Shown one piece after another: positions 35,938 through 45,713 of a DNA stretch of 64,000 nt. The notes under the pieces were generated by a model, which did not search any database, was not told where the DNA came from, and saw only the letters and a program-made list of their open reading frames with translations. This DNA is from Halobacterium noricense (GTDB lineage Archaea; Halobacteriota; Halobacteria; Halobacteriales; Halobacteriaceae), in NCBI RefSeq assembly GCF_021233435.1, contig NZ_CP089468.1:1426001-1490000 (forward strand), read 5' to 3'. Numbering within the stretch: position 1 is the first letter of the stretch; each line of letters begins with the position of its first letter. The translations under genes were made by a program, and so were the position numbers.

Positions 35938-36681
35938 GGCACTGTCTAGTTAAGCCAGTTTGAGAAGTGAGCAGGTCGTTGAGTGAGTTTGGGATGAAGC
36001 TCGCAGACCTGCTCAGTAAGTGCTTTGGGGCGGATTTAGAAGAAACTTGGGAGCGTGAGCGGACAGCAACGCCCGTCAGGGCGTTTGCTGTCCGCCTTCA
36101 CGCGACTGGTTGTTCGCTCAGAGAGACAACAACGATTCTCGCGGAATTAGGTGTTGAACGCTCTCATCAAGCCGTTTGGCAGTGGGTACATCGGCTGGCT
36201 GACAGCGTTCCCGACCCGCCGGCGGCTTCGCCGTTGCGGGTCGCGGTTGACGAAACTGCTGTCAAAATTAACGGTGAGTGGTCTTGGTTGTACGCTGCAA
36301 TAGACCTTAACACGAAACTCATTCTTGACGTTGCGTTGTTCGGACGCCATGGCACGGATCCGGCGGCTGCGTTCCTGTCTGGACTGGCGGAGAAACACGA
36401 TCTTTCAGACACCACGTTTCTCGTCGATCAGTTCGGCTACCGGACTGCCCTTGCTCGGTTAGGGCTGAACGGTCGGGTTGACTACACCGACCGAAACCTC
36501 ATCGAAAAATGGTTTCACACGCTGAAAATGCGACTCCACCGTTTCCATAATTCGTGGGTGGGCAGTCGGCGGAGCGTTCGCCAGTGGCTTGCGTTATTTG
36601 CACATTACTACAACCGCTCAGGCCGCACCAATCGCTCGATGATCGAACACCAGCCGACGAGGTCCTAAACTAGACAGTGCC
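35938..36681 (+). mobile_element. IS6-type insertion sequence, intact, second family
   Basis: 744 bases with ends GGCACTGTCTAGTTAAG (35938-35954) and the complement of GGCACTGTCTAGTTTAG (36665-36681), one mismatch. It encodes one complete transposase. The flanking 8-base strings do not match, so no target duplication remains; the left flank is the start region of the DUF7342-like gene and the right flank is inside a PPC-domain gene, which suggests a deletion at the time of, or after, insertion. Confidence 0.88.
35967..36668 (+). CDS. IS6-family transposase, apparently complete
   Basis: 233 residues from GTG (an ATG at 35994 is the alternative). The helix-turn-helix region is TTTILAELGVERSHQAVWQW. 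The DDE core has Asp in VAVDETAV, Asp in FLVDQFGYR and Glu in NLIEKWFHTLKMRLHRFH. The frame is uninterrupted, unlike the other three IS6-type copies in this window, so this element could still be mobile and supply transposase to related remnants such as the one at 38117. Confidence 0.9.
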   Translation: MSRSLSEFGMKLADLLSKCFGADLEETWERERTATPVRAFAVRLHATGCSLRETTTILAELGVERSHQAVWQWVHRLADSVPDPPAASPLRVAVDETAVKINGEWSWLYAAIDLNTKLILDVALFGRHGTDPAAAFLSGLAEKHDLSDTTFLVDQFGYRTALARLGLNGRVDYTDRNLIEKWFHTLKMRLHRFHNSWVGSRRSVRQWLALFAHYYNRSGRTNRSMIEHQPTRS

Positions 36682-37089
36682 GAGTACACTCACGAGTCTA
36701 ACCAAATTGTCGTACGCCTTGACCCAGGTGATGAAGTCCTTGAATCCCTACGTTCGCTCCGAGACGAATTCCAGATCGAGAATGGATTCTTTATAGGGAT
36801 CCGCGCTGTGGATCGCGCGACACTGGGCCACTATAATGTCGATTCACAGTCGTACTCAGAGGAGACATTCACGGATCAGTTCGAAGTGACAGCCTTTAAT
36901 GGGAATATCGGTCCAGACAAAATCCACGCGCATATTGAACTAGGTACAGAGTCGTTCGATACACTTGTTGGTCACTGTTCCGGCGCCCGCGTCTCCGGGA
37001 CGTTCGAAATTGTGATTTTAATTGGCGGGACTCCACTCAACCACCAACGTGATAAGCAAACCGGACTTGATGTCTTTGAATTTCGGTAA
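36682..37089 (+). pseudogene. PPC/DUF296 domain protein, 5' end lost to the insertion
   Basis: Directly after the insertion sequence the frame reads AEYTHESNQIVVRLDPGDEV and continues to 37089 with the PPC fold: GFFIGI, GHYNVDSQSY, FEVTAFNGNIG and HAHIELG, where the metal-binding His residues lie. No start codon remains before the insertion, although a GTG at 36808 gives 93 residues. PPC domain proteins in prokaryotes are small trimeric proteins of unclear role, often near DNA-binding proteins. Confidence 0.7.
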
Positions 37090-37419
37090 CTACACGACCC
37101 CTCGTTAAGAGCTATCCTGGCATAACTCTGCAGAAATTTATTGCTTCCTGATCAGGGTGTCAGCGCGGCCTGGTGTTTCAGCAAGCCAGCTCTCTTCACC
37201 ATGAATTGTACTTAACCCCTTCAACAAGATTAGGATGGTCTGTTCAAGCATCTCTACGTTCTCATTCCATGATGCACGCGCGAATCTGTATAATGCCATC
37301 CGATGGGGTCAATCTCATCGAGGACGAGAAGCTATTCCGTCGCGCCGAGCCCATCCAGTTCGTCGAACAGCATCGTGTAAATCATCATGCCGGATGATAT
37401 CCGTTCGGTGTAATGGAGT
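37090..37419. other. Gene-free stretch, nothing recognised
   Basis: 330 bases between the PPC remnant and the next insertion sequence. A frame at 37173-37397 ends in VNLIEDEKLFRRAEPIQFVE, which looks protein-like, but it has no family match I can recall and no start signal. Probably debris of a lost gene. Confidence 0.35.
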
Positions 37420-38116
37420 GGCGGTGTTCAGATAAGGATTGAAAGGTGAGGCGGAGCGTTTTCTGAGTGTCTATGCCCGAAAACACCCGCCTCAACGGGA
37501 ATATCAACCAGATCGACTTAGAGTTTGTTGAACGAGAAGTGACACCGCAGCTGCTGATGAAGCTCAGTATTCAGCTCCATCTTGCTGGACTCTCGCTTTC
37601 GAATACTGTCTCAATTCTTGAGCTATTCGGTGTCAATCGAGCTCGATCCACCGTTCATAATTGGGTCCATAAAGCCGACCTACAGCCCGAGTCTGGACGG
37701 AATCCGGATCACGTCGCGGTTGACGAAACCGTGATCCGACTCAATAACGAGTAATACTGGCTGTACGCCGATGTTGATCCCGACACAAACGAATTACTCC
37801 ATACGAAGCTTGAACCGACGCGTACGAACGTGATTGCGCGCCCGTTTTTCGCCAAACTCCGCGAGAAACACGACGTCGATGATGCCGTGTTTCTCGTTGA
37901 TTGTGCACCCACGCTGAAAGACGCCTGTCAACGATACGGCCTCCGATTCCAGTATGAAAAACATGGGAATCGGAATGTTGTCGAACGTGTCTTTCGAGAG
38001 ATAAAACGACGAACTTCATCGTTCTCAAACTGTTTCAGCAACGCCGACGCAGCCACCGCCGACGATTGGCTCAGATCATTCAGCTTCGCATGGAATCAGC
38101 TTATCTGAACACTACC
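37420..38116 (+). mobile_element. IS6-type insertion sequence, copy 2 of the 9010 element
   Basis: 697 bases with ends GGCGGTGTTCAGATAAG (37420-37436) and the complement of GGTAGTGTTCAGATAAG (38100-38116). The body is nearly identical to the element at 9010-9707. No matching 8-base flanks. The right end directly abuts a fragment of the other IS6 family, whose left part is missing. Confidence 0.9.
37467..38108 (+). pseudogene. IS6-family transposase, interrupted by an in-frame stop
   Basis: The frame starts normally at ATG 37473 or in-frame just before (MPENTRLNGNINQIDLEFVE) and runs to VIRLNNE, where TAA at 37753 replaces the CAG of copy 1. After the stop the same frame continues to SFAWNQLI. 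The two copies carry different single lesions, at codon 13 in copy 1 and near codon 94 here. Asp in VAVDET and Glu in VVERVFREIKRR are present, while the second Asp lies in VFLVDCAPT. Confidence 0.85.
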
Positions 38117-38737
38117 GTAAGCGGACAGAAACGCCCGTCAGGGCGTTTGCTGTCCGCCTTCACACGACCGGTTGTTCGCTCAGAGAGACAACAATAATTC
38201 TCGCGGAATTGGTCGTGGAACGCTCTCGTCAAGCAGTTTGGTAGTGAACATATTGTCTGTATGACATCGTTCCCGACCCGCCTGAAGCGCAGCTGAAGCG
38301 GGTCGCGGTTGACGAAACCGCTGTCAAAATTAACGATGAGTGGTCTTGGTTGTACGCTGCAATAGACCTCGACACAAAGCTCATTCTTGACGTTGCGTTG
38401 TTCGGACGCCATGGCACCGATCCGGTGGCTGCGTTCCTGTCTGGACTGGCGGAGAAACACGATCTCTCAGACACCACGTTTCTCGTCGATCAGTTCGGCT
38501 ACCGGACTGCCCTTGCACGATTATGATTGAACGATCGGGTTGAATATATCGACTGAAACCTCATCGAAAAATGGTTTTACACACTGAAAATGCGGCTCGA
38601 CCGTTTCCATAACTCATGAGTGGGAAGTCGGCTGATTGTTCGCTAGTATCTTGCATTATTTACGCATTACTACAACCGCCTCAGACCGCATCAATCGCTT
38701 GGTGATCGAACGCCAGCTGACGAGGTCCTAAACTAGA
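38117..38737 (+). pseudogene. Left-truncated, decayed copy of the 35938 insertion sequence
   Basis: Starting at the junction with the preceding element, the DNA matches 36060-36672 closely, but the left inverted repeat and the first part of the transposase are missing. It has several in-frame stops, for example TAG in place of TGG near 38243 and TGA near 38525. The right end, CCTAAACTAGATACT, is a damaged inverted repeat. DDE residues are partly kept (VAVDETAV, FLVDQFGY). Confidence 0.8.
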
Positions 38738-38903
38738 TACTCTCTAAACCATCCATCCACATTCCCGATCCGCAAAGCAGTCAACTACTCAGACAAAAGA
38801 CCATTTCAGTGTATTTTAATTTATGGTATTTGGCCGTGTGATGGTGTCTATCCGTTACGCGCTCTATACACTGAACCCCTACGGAGTCCAGCCACGCTTC
38901 AGC

Positions 38904-39896
38904 CTAGCGTTCAAGGATCGTTCCGCTCGCGCCGACTGCGATGTGCGGGTGTCCAAGTGCGACTGCGTGGAGGTTTTGGCCGGTGGGCGAGGTTTGCGTC
39001 CACCAGTCGAACCAGCGTGAAAGCGTCCGGAGCGGCGGTGTGTCGTAGCCCGTCCGGTGTAAGATTGTTCCACTCGCGCCGACTGCATGGACACAGCCAC
39101 ACTCCTCGACTTCGACGTCGTGTAGCGCTGCATTCGCCGCTGATTCCTGCTCCCATTCACCGTTCGAACCAATAACGACCGTTCCACTGGACCCTGCGAG
39201 CACGACAGTCTCGGAACTCCGCATCCCGACGTCAGTGAGTGTCTCGTCGAAGGAAGGGGTGTCCAGTTCAGTCCACGTCTCGCCGTCGGTTGTCTTGAAT
39301 ATTGAGCCGTTTTGGTCGACGAGGAAGCCGGTCGAATCAGACACGGCCACGGCAGAGATTTCTGCCCCGCTCCCAGGGGTCGTGTGCGTCCACGTGCCGG
39401 GTTCCCCGTTCTCTTCGGAGACGTGGACGTTCCCGGACGCGTCCACGAGGTAGACGGTCGCGTCCCCTGCCGGCCCAGTAACGGCGATGTCGGTGAACGT
39501 GTTCGTCACGTCGTCGGGAGCGCTCCGTGAGGTTACCGACTCCGCCGACGGGTCGTATTCGCCGACGGTTCCGCTCGCACCGGCGACCCATAGGCGGTCT
39601 CCGTTCGACGTCGTCGCGGTACTCGAGAGATTATTTCCGTTTCCTGCTGGCCCAGATTCGGTGACGAACGACCAGCCGTCCTCAGTTCGTTCGAGAATGA
39701 CTCCGCCAGAACCGACCGCGAACGCCCCTGCCTCGGCATGGACGGCGTCGTGTAACGTTCGCTGTGTCGGTGGATCAACGGCTTCCCAATCGTCCGTATC
39801 GGGCGCATGTGGCTGTGTGCTTCCCCGACTGAGTGCTGTCGGAGCGACGGCCACACTCGTCAGGCGGAGGAACGTGCGGCGGGTGCGCTCAGGCAT
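38904..39896 (-). CDS. Tat-secreted YCF48/BNR-like beta-propeller protein
   Basis: 330 residues from the ATG at 39896. The N-terminal MPERTRRTFLRLTSVAVAP is a twin-arginine signal. The mature part repeats a blade pattern of the form VxAxGxSGTVxxx, seen as AVGSGGVILERT, VAGASGTVGEY, VLAGSSGTVVIG, AVGASGTILHR and AVGASGTILER, giving about six short blades as in YCF48-type propellers. The role is unknown; such proteins often act as assembly or sensor scaffolds outside the cell. No lipobox is seen. Confidence 0.72.
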   Translation of the reverse strand: MPERTRRTFLRLTSVAVAPTALSRGSTQPHAPDTDDWEAVDPPTQRTLHDAVHAEAGAFAVGSGGVILERTEDGWSFVTESGPAGNGNNLSSTATTSNGDRLWVAGASGTVGEYDPSAESVTSRSAPDDVTNTFTDIAVTGPAGDATVYLVDASGNVHVSEENGEPGTWTHTTPGSGAEISAVAVSDSTGFLVDQNGSIFKTTDGETWTELDTPSFDETLTDVGMRSSETVVLAGSSGTVVIGSNGEWEQESAANAALHDVEVEECGCVHAVGASGTILHRTGYDTPPLRTLSRWFDWWTQTSPTGQNLHAVALGHPHIAVGASGTILER

Positions 39897-40134
39897 CTCA
39901 CTGCTGATGGTTATCGACGTAGAGGAAAGTATTCTGTGGCCGCCTCTTCGTGCGGCGGTAGTCATTTCCACGAAGGTCGAGCCGATTTGTGAGGGTATGG
40001 TCGGTTTCGGTTAGTCTGCGTGGTTCTCTTTGGCTTTGTGTCGGTCTATGGTTGCCAAATCAAAACTGTGTTAATAATCATCGGATATTTTTACAAACGT
40101 AGGAATTATTTTGCTGCATTCTATTAATAGTGGT

Positions 40135-40377
40135 ATGAGCACAACTGGCATGGGCGAAGAGACGATTGACGCACTCGAAGACCTCCCACCGAGCGCAAAA
40201 CTTGTCGCGAAAGTCCTCGAATACAACGACACCCTCACCCAGAGCGAACTCGCCGAGAAAACGCTGCTCCCCGACCGTACCGTCCGGTACGCACTCACTC
40301 GCCTCGAAGAACAGGACATCGTCGAATCCCGCTTCTCGTTCTCCGACGCCCGGAAACAAGTGTACACACTCGCCTAG
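40135..40377 (+). CDS. Small winged-helix (MarR-like) transcriptional regulator
   Basis: 80 residues from the ATG at 40135 (MSTTGMGEETIDALEDLPPS). It is almost entirely one winged helix: LVAKVLEYNDTLTQSELAEK, then TLLPDRTVRYALTRLEEQDI and the wing SRFSFSDARKQVYTLA. Single-domain regulators like this are common in haloarchaea and probably bind as dimers. An AT-rich box (AATTATTTT) lies about 30 bases upstream. It is convergent with gdh. Confidence 0.8.
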   Translation: MSTTGMGEETIDALEDLPPSAKLVAKVLEYNDTLTQSELAEKTLLPDRTVRYALTRLEEQDIVESRFSFSDARKQVYTLA

Positions 40378-40428
40378 CCACAAAACCACGACAAGCCCCG
40401 CTACAATTGCCGACCGGTAGCTGGTTTC

Positions 40429-41724
40429 TTAGGGCCAGAGTCCGCGTGTGTCGTGGGCTTCGGCAATACGGGAGAGAGCGACGATGTACGCAGCGTCGCG
40501 CCAGGTCACCTCACGAGCCTCGAACTCCTCACGAACGGCTTTCCAGGCAGTGAGCATCTCCGTTTCGAGTTCGTCGTTCACTCGTTCCAGCGACCACGCC
40601 CGCCGGTTGATATCCTGTAGCCACTCGAAATAGGAGACAGTGACACCGCCCGCGTTCGCGAGAATATCCGGGATGACAGGAATCCCGCGTTCCGCGAAGA
40701 TTTCGCTAGCCGTGCTCGTCGTTGGGCCGTTAGCCCCTTCGATAATGAGGTCTGCGTCGATCTCGCCGGCGTTGTCCGCAGTGAGCACGTTCCCGATAGC
40801 TGCCGGGACAAGTACATCGACGTCGAGTTCGAGCAACTCGTCGTTGGTGACGGTCTCAGGAGCGTCATGGCCGAGAACTGCTTCCGGCTCCTCGTGATGT
40901 GATGGGATCGAGTGGGTGTCGAGGCCGTTCGTGTCGTAGACGCCGCCGTTTACGTCGCTCACCGCGACGATATTTGCGCCCCACTCGTCGAGGAGACGAG
41001 CGGCGTTTGACCCGACGCTGCCGTAGCCTTGGATGGCGACATCGGTCACTTTGATGTCCTTGTCGTAGTAGTCGATTGCTTCGCGGACGATGATAGCGAC
41101 GCTGCGACCGGGCGCGCCATCACGGCCTTTGCTGCCGCCGACGATTGGTGGTTTCCCGGTGACGACGCCAGGGATTGTTTCACCCTCCTGCATGGAGTAG
41201 GCGTCCATCAGCCACGCCATCGTCTGCGGGTCCGTTCCCATATCAGGTGCCGGGATGTCGACCGTCGGGCCGATAACGTCCCGGATTTCTTCGGTGAATC
41301 GTCGCGTGAGCTGTTCTTTCTCGTCGTCGCTAAGCTCCTTGGGGTTGACGGCGATACCGCCTTTCGCGCCGCCGAACGGGAGGTCCATAACCGCGCACTT
41401 CCAGGTCATCCACATCCCAAGGCCGACACACTCGTCTCGCGTGACTTCAGGATGATACCGGAGACCGCCTTTGAACGGGCCACGGACGCTATCATGTTGG
41501 GCTCGATACCCCGTGAAGACGTCGACTGTGCCGTCGTCGCGCTCGATCGGAACCGTGACTTCGTGCACGCCTCGTGGGTGTTTGAGCCGCTCGACGATGT
41601 TCGGATCGATGTCGAGGTGGTCGGCAGCGTGCTGGAGTTGCCGACGCGCTGTCTCCAACGCCGACTCCGGTTCGGCCTCGTCTTCGGCGGGTTCGTCAGA
41701 GGACGGTGTCGATGAAGTAGCCAT
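40429..41724 (-). CDS. gdhB: Glutamate dehydrogenase
   Basis: 431 residues from the ATG at 41724. The substrate site has [10 protein letters not shown] and the catalytic Lys in [11 protein letters not shown]; the cofactor domain has [17 protein letters not shown]. It interconverts glutamate with 2-oxoglutarate and ammonia; whether NAD or NADP is used cannot be told safely. The ATG overlaps the stop of the rubrerythrin-like mini-gene by one base (TAATG), so the two are translationally coupled. The longer frame upstream is the mini-gene's DNA in another frame and not part of the protein. Confidence 0.93.
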   Translation of the reverse strand: MATSSTPSSDEPAEDEAEPESALETARRQLQHAADHLDIDPNIVERLKHPRGVHEVTVPIERDDGTVDVFTGYRAQHDSVRGPFKGGLRYHPEVTRDECVGLGMWMTWKCAVMDLPFGGAKGGIAVNPKELSDDEKEQLTRRFTEEIRDVIGPTVDIPAPDMGTDPQTMAWLMDAYSMQEGETIPGVVTGKPPIVGGSKGRDGAPGRSVAIIVREAIDYYDKDIKVTDVAIQGYGSVGSNAARLLDEWGANIVAVSDVNGGVYDTNGLDTHSIPSHHEEPEAVLGHDAPETVTNDELLELDVDVLVPAAIGNVLTADNAGEIDADLIIEGANGPTTSTASEIFAERGIPVIPDILANAGGVTVSYFEWLQDINRRAWSLERVNDELETEMLTAWKAVREEFEAREVTWRDAAYIVALSRIAEAHDTRGLWP

Positions 41725-41868
41725 TATTCGAGTGGTGTTTGTCGATTTCTCATCGCTCCGGCACAGTCTGGGCACTTCCCAGGATTGTTTTCGGACACGA
41801 TGACGTTCCCGCAGTCGAAGCACTCGTAGGGCGACTCTTCGCCGGAATTCTGGGTTACGTCTCTCATG
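41724..41868 (-). CDS. Rubrerythrin-like mini-protein (47 residues)
   Basis: The protein reads [20 protein letters not shown], then further CxxC in [10 protein letters not shown] and ends RNRQTPLE. The two CxxC pairs form a rubredoxin/rubrerythrin-like iron or zinc knuckle. It stands directly before glutamate dehydrogenase with a TAATG overlap. Such mini-proteins are frequent in haloarchaea; function unknown, and coupling to gdh suggests an accessory or redox role, which is inference only. Confidence 0.8.
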
Positions 41869-42011
41869 GTCAAGCGAGCACCAGTCGGAGACCAAGATGC
41901 TCTACCAATCCGTAATAGGTGTCTAAGGGAATATTCCCCAGTTGATTACCGAACCCCACATCAATTCCGGCGTTTACTATTCAACCCGCTCACCGGAAAC
42001 GAGCATTCAAA

Positions 42012-44903
42012 TCAGCGATCACCGTGCGCTGACGCAACCGGAACGTGGTCGTCGACAAGCGCCGCGAAGAGCTTCCCTTGGACCGACCGGATGTGCTGGT
42101 AGAACGCCTGCGGCGAAATTCCCAGAGAATCAGCAACGTCCTCGCCGGTGGCTTGCCGTGGCGTCTCGAAGAACCCGCTGTAGTACGCAGTCTCCAAGAC
42201 CTCCAGTTGTCGGTCAGTAACTTGGTCGAGAACGGACGCGTAGAACCCGTGTTCGGAAGCTTGCTCGCGGGTCTGCTTCGACGTGAGCGCGACCTCACCG
42301 TAGCGATCCGTAATGAACTGTGTGATATGTCTGGTATCGACGCTTCCCGGCACGTCGACGACCAGTGACGTCGCTTGCGGCGACACCGTCGCTGTTCGGA
42401 GAATTGCACCGTGGTCAGCTAACTCTGTCGCGAGGAACGGTTGCGAGAGCCGAAGTCGAATCACACCACCAGTTTCACCACCACGAATCCGCTCGACGTC
42501 GTCGATGACGACAAGTTCCCCGGCTGCATCGACGACGGCTTCGACGGACGCATTCTCAACAGTAACGAAGACGTGATTCCCGTCGGCAGTCTGTTGGACG
42601 CCGCCCTCGTAGATGATCGTACATTCGGCAGCAGCTGCAAGCTGTGAGAGTACGAACGCCGGTGCATCGACGGTGTACTCTGCTCGTGTCAGCGACGTCG
42701 TGAGTAACGCACGTTTGCGCTCGCTTGCGCTGATGGCTGCAGCAATTGTTTCGCCGAGTTCTCCTAACACGGTACGGACTGTTTCGTCGAACGCATCGGG
42801 TGTTTCCGCGTAAACCGTTAAGACGCCGTACGTGAGGTCATTATACACGAGCGGGATGCTCAACACGGACAGGAAGTCACGAGCGAGAGCGTCTTTGCGC
42901 CACGACGCGTCCCGGAGGTCGGCAGCGACGTTCGACACCAACGTGACCTCGCCGGTCGCTGCGGCCTGCCCGGCTGGTTCGACGTGTTTGGGCTGGATAG
43001 GGAAGGACTGACTGTCGAGATAGCCATGATCGACGCCCGCCCATGCCTGCGGGGTGACCGCGTCAGTTGTTTCGTCGACTGTCCCAACCCACGCGAACTG
43101 GAAGCGGTCGCCGGCAGTGAGCCGCTCACAGACTGTATGGTCGATTTCCTCACGGGTTTCCGCCCGGAGGAGCGCCTGGTCGATTTCGCGAATCGTCTCG
43201 TTGATTCGGTTGAGAGTAGTGAGCTGGTCGTTCTGTTGTTGGAGCTCACGGTCCTGCTCGCGGAGCCGGGATTCGCGGCTGACGCGGTCCAGCGCTGCCT
43301 CCGCGGTCGCGGCGAGCAAGTCCGCAAGTTCCTTCGTCACGTCGTCGAAGACGCCGACTTCCGTCGACCCAACAAAGAATACGCCGTGGTTCCCCAACGG
43401 GATGTACGCCGCGCTGCGGAGGCCAGTCGCAGGATTCTTGAGTCGGTCAGCATCGTGGATATCGCCGAAGAACAGGGGTTCGTCCTCGACGAAGCTGTAA
43501 CTCGTGAGGTCCTGGCCGTTGGCATGTACAGTCGGGAGTGGTCCGTGGGCGTCTCGCATCGCTTGCGAGTGAGCAGCCGGCTGGAGGTGGTTGTCGTCGG
43601 CGTCAAAGAGGTAGACTGCGCTTGCATCGAGGCCCAGTACTTCTTGCGTGTCGTCGACGACGTGTTGGGCGATCTCCTGATGGGTTTCGGCGTAGAGGAA
43701 GTCTCGTGCGGTCTCCTGAAGTGTGGCGAGGGCTTGTTCACGCTGCTTGCGCTTTGTGATGTCCCGGCAACTGTACAGGAGTTCCCCATCCTGAATGGAG
43801 ACCTCTCGAACGTTGACTAGCAGCGTGTGCTCGCGGCCAGCTTTGTCGGTTGCGGTACATTCGATGTTCTTCAGGACGCCGTTCTCAGCGAGTTCCTCAC
43901 GGTCGAAGAGGTCATCTCCGAGCAGTTCCTCGATCGTTCCGAGGTCCTGGATTTCGCCGGCGGTGTAGCCGAAGATGAAATGAACGTTCGGGCAGACGTA
44001 CGTGTAGTCGCCGTCCTCGTCAGTGATGAGGACGGTGTCGGTCATGTTGTTGAGGGTGACGCGATGGAGTTCCTCGGACCGACGGAGTTCACGTTCGAGG
44101 TCGACGCGATCGGAGATGTCCACCCCGTCGACGACGATGGAGACGAGGCTGCCGTGCTCGTCAGTAACCGGTTGGACGGATAGCTCGATGACATGGTCAC
44201 TTGTGACACCATCGCGGGTGACAACCGCATGGCCGAACTCGCCGCTTCGAGCTGCATCCACGAGACGATGCATATCTGCGCTGGCATCCGATTCGGTCGC
44301 CCACCACGGCAGTGTCCAGAATACGTCGCCGATTACTTCGTCGACGTCGATATTGGCCATCTCTCGCGCGGTCTCGTTCACTCGAACGAGTGTCCCATCG
44401 GGATTGAGGACCCAGGTTGCGGCCCGAGTATCGTGGAAGATGGCATCGAATTGACGGGCGCGCTCGCGTTGCATCGTCGTTCGTTGGGCCGTCCGAATCG
44501 ACTGTTCGATGCGTCCGATTACGTCATCAAGGAATTCCTCAACTGGCTCTCGGACAGCGATATAATCGGTGATACCTGCCTTGATTGCCTCGCTTGCGAT
44601 CGTTTCGCTACCGTTGGCCGACCCCAGCATGATGGGGACGGTCGCGTTTCTCTTTCGGATTGTTTCGACTAGATCGATGCCTGTCGCATCCTGCAGGTCG
44701 TACTCAGTGATGATACAATCGACATTCGTCCCGACGACAGCATCGTGTGCGGCTGCCAGCGTTCGCACGACGCTGACAGATGCGTTCGTTTGTTCTCGTA
44801 GCGATTCCGCCACTACAGTTGTCCAGTCCGTGTCACCGACGACAACGATTCTCGACGTATCGAGCACGGGTTTCGTTGATGAGTTCATGGAACGGGAGAC
44901 CAT
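42012..44903 (-). CDS. BAT-type multidomain sensor-regulator (receiver-like, PAS, GAF, HTH-10)
   Basis: 963 residues. Order: a receiver-like domain (1-130, with Asp in IITEYDLQD), a PAS domain (about 150-270, then VDISDRVDLERELRRS), a second PAS (about 275-390), a GAF domain (about 395-540), a coiled linker (RLREQDRELQQQNDQLTTLN), a second GAF (about 570-720), a bacterioopsin-activator domain (about 730-890), and a C-terminal HTH-10 (VTDRQLEVLETAYYSGFF ... SLGISPQAFYQHI). Members are soluble sensors that switch genes in response to redox, light or oxygen. There is no kinase domain. An internal ATG at 44888 is an alternative start. The target is unknown. Confidence 0.88.
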   Translation of the reverse strand: MVSRSMNSSTKPVLDTSRIVVVGDTDWTTVVAESLREQTNASVSVVRTLAAAHDAVVGTNVDCIITEYDLQDATGIDLVETIRKRNATVPIMLGSANGSETIASEAIKAGITDYIAVREPVEEFLDDVIGRIEQSIRTAQRTTMQRERARQFDAIFHDTRAATWVLNPDGTLVRVNETAREMANIDVDEVIGDVFWTLPWWATESDASADMHRLVDAARSGEFGHAVVTRDGVTSDHVIELSVQPVTDEHGSLVSIVVDGVDISDRVDLERELRRSEELHRVTLNNMTDTVLITDEDGDYTYVCPNVHFIFGYTAGEIQDLGTIEELLGDDLFDREELAENGVLKNIECTATDKAGREHTLLVNVREVSIQDGELLYSCRDITKRKQREQALATLQETARDFLYAETHQEIAQHVVDDTQEVLGLDASAVYLFDADDNHLQPAAHSQAMRDAHGPLPTVHANGQDLTSYSFVEDEPLFFGDIHDADRLKNPATGLRSAAYIPLGNHGVFFVGSTEVGVFDDVTKELADLLAATAEAALDRVSRESRLREQDRELQQQNDQLTTLNRINETIREIDQALLRAETREEIDHTVCERLTAGDRFQFAWVGTVDETTDAVTPQAWAGVDHGYLDSQSFPIQPKHVEPAGQAAATGEVTLVSNVAADLRDASWRKDALARDFLSVLSIPLVYNDLTYGVLTVYAETPDAFDETVRTVLGELGETIAAAISASERKRALLTTSLTRAEYTVDAPAFVLSQLAAAAECTIIYEGGVQQTADGNHVFVTVENASVEAVVDAAGELVVIDDVERIRGGETGGVIRLRLSQPFLATELADHGAILRTATVSPQATSLVVDVPGSVDTRHITQFITDRYGEVALTSKQTREQASEHGFYASVLDQVTDRQLEVLETAYYSGFFETPRQATGEDVADSLGISPQAFYQHIRSVQGKLFAALVDDHVPVASAHGDR

Positions 44904-45713
44904 TCAGAGTGGAAACGGCCAGTCCAGCGATGGCCTGATAACTGAACGTACAGCCGGAACGATGAAAGCCCCATCGTTTAATTATGAACCCCAACTCTAC
45001 TATTTGGTTTCAAGGTAAACCCCAGAACCCTCTCCCGATTGATCGTGGGCAATCCACATAAATGTATACTGATACTTTTCTGTAATCATCAAATATGCTT
45101 AACATGAGATGTCATAATTCAGTAACATTCCGGGTACTTTGCTCAAAATTATATTATCGGAGAAAACTCCTTTCTTCGGAGATACCGACCCAGGTTAGTG
45201 ACAGCCCCACAGTCTAGCTGACCGGGATTCAGGACAGTATCGGCAAGAAGCCTAATGTGGTGTTTCTCGTATATTTCCTACGTGGTTGTTAGCTAATTTC
45301 GGTATTATCGCCTTGAGTGTGCATATACGGGTTTTCCCGAGGTAAATTGAGACCGTGTGCTACGAGTTCGCGTCGCTGACGAGATATAGGTTAGCTCTCT
45401 GCGTCCAGTTGAGGGCTATTCTTTGGGAATGTCTAATACCAAATAGGACAATATTTTTACTATCATACGAGATTGATAATGTGGCTGTGTAAGGCGGGGA
45501 CCAGCCCACATCAACGGCTTCGGTATCCAGTCACGCGTCGCAAACACGAGCTCGTTTCTATAGAGCCGCCATGAAGCCGATATTGGCGGGGACGCGCCCC
45601 ATCCCGTGATATTTTCCCTCACTGTCTCGGCGTATGACACATCCCTCGACGTCGTCGCGCTGGTCCGGGACGTCGAATAGTCCGGAGCCGCAGACGACGT
45701 CGCCGCGGCCAGT
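44904..45713. other. Long AT-rich intergenic stretch, no gene seen
   Basis: About 810 bases between the sensor gene and the halogenase. The middle (about 45050-45520) is clearly AT-rich. A 74-codon minus frame at 45416-45640 contains RLYRNELVFATRDWIPKPLM but has no recognised relatives. Scattered short inverted repeats (GGAGAAAACTCC) do not form a clear RNA structure. Confidence 0.4.
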
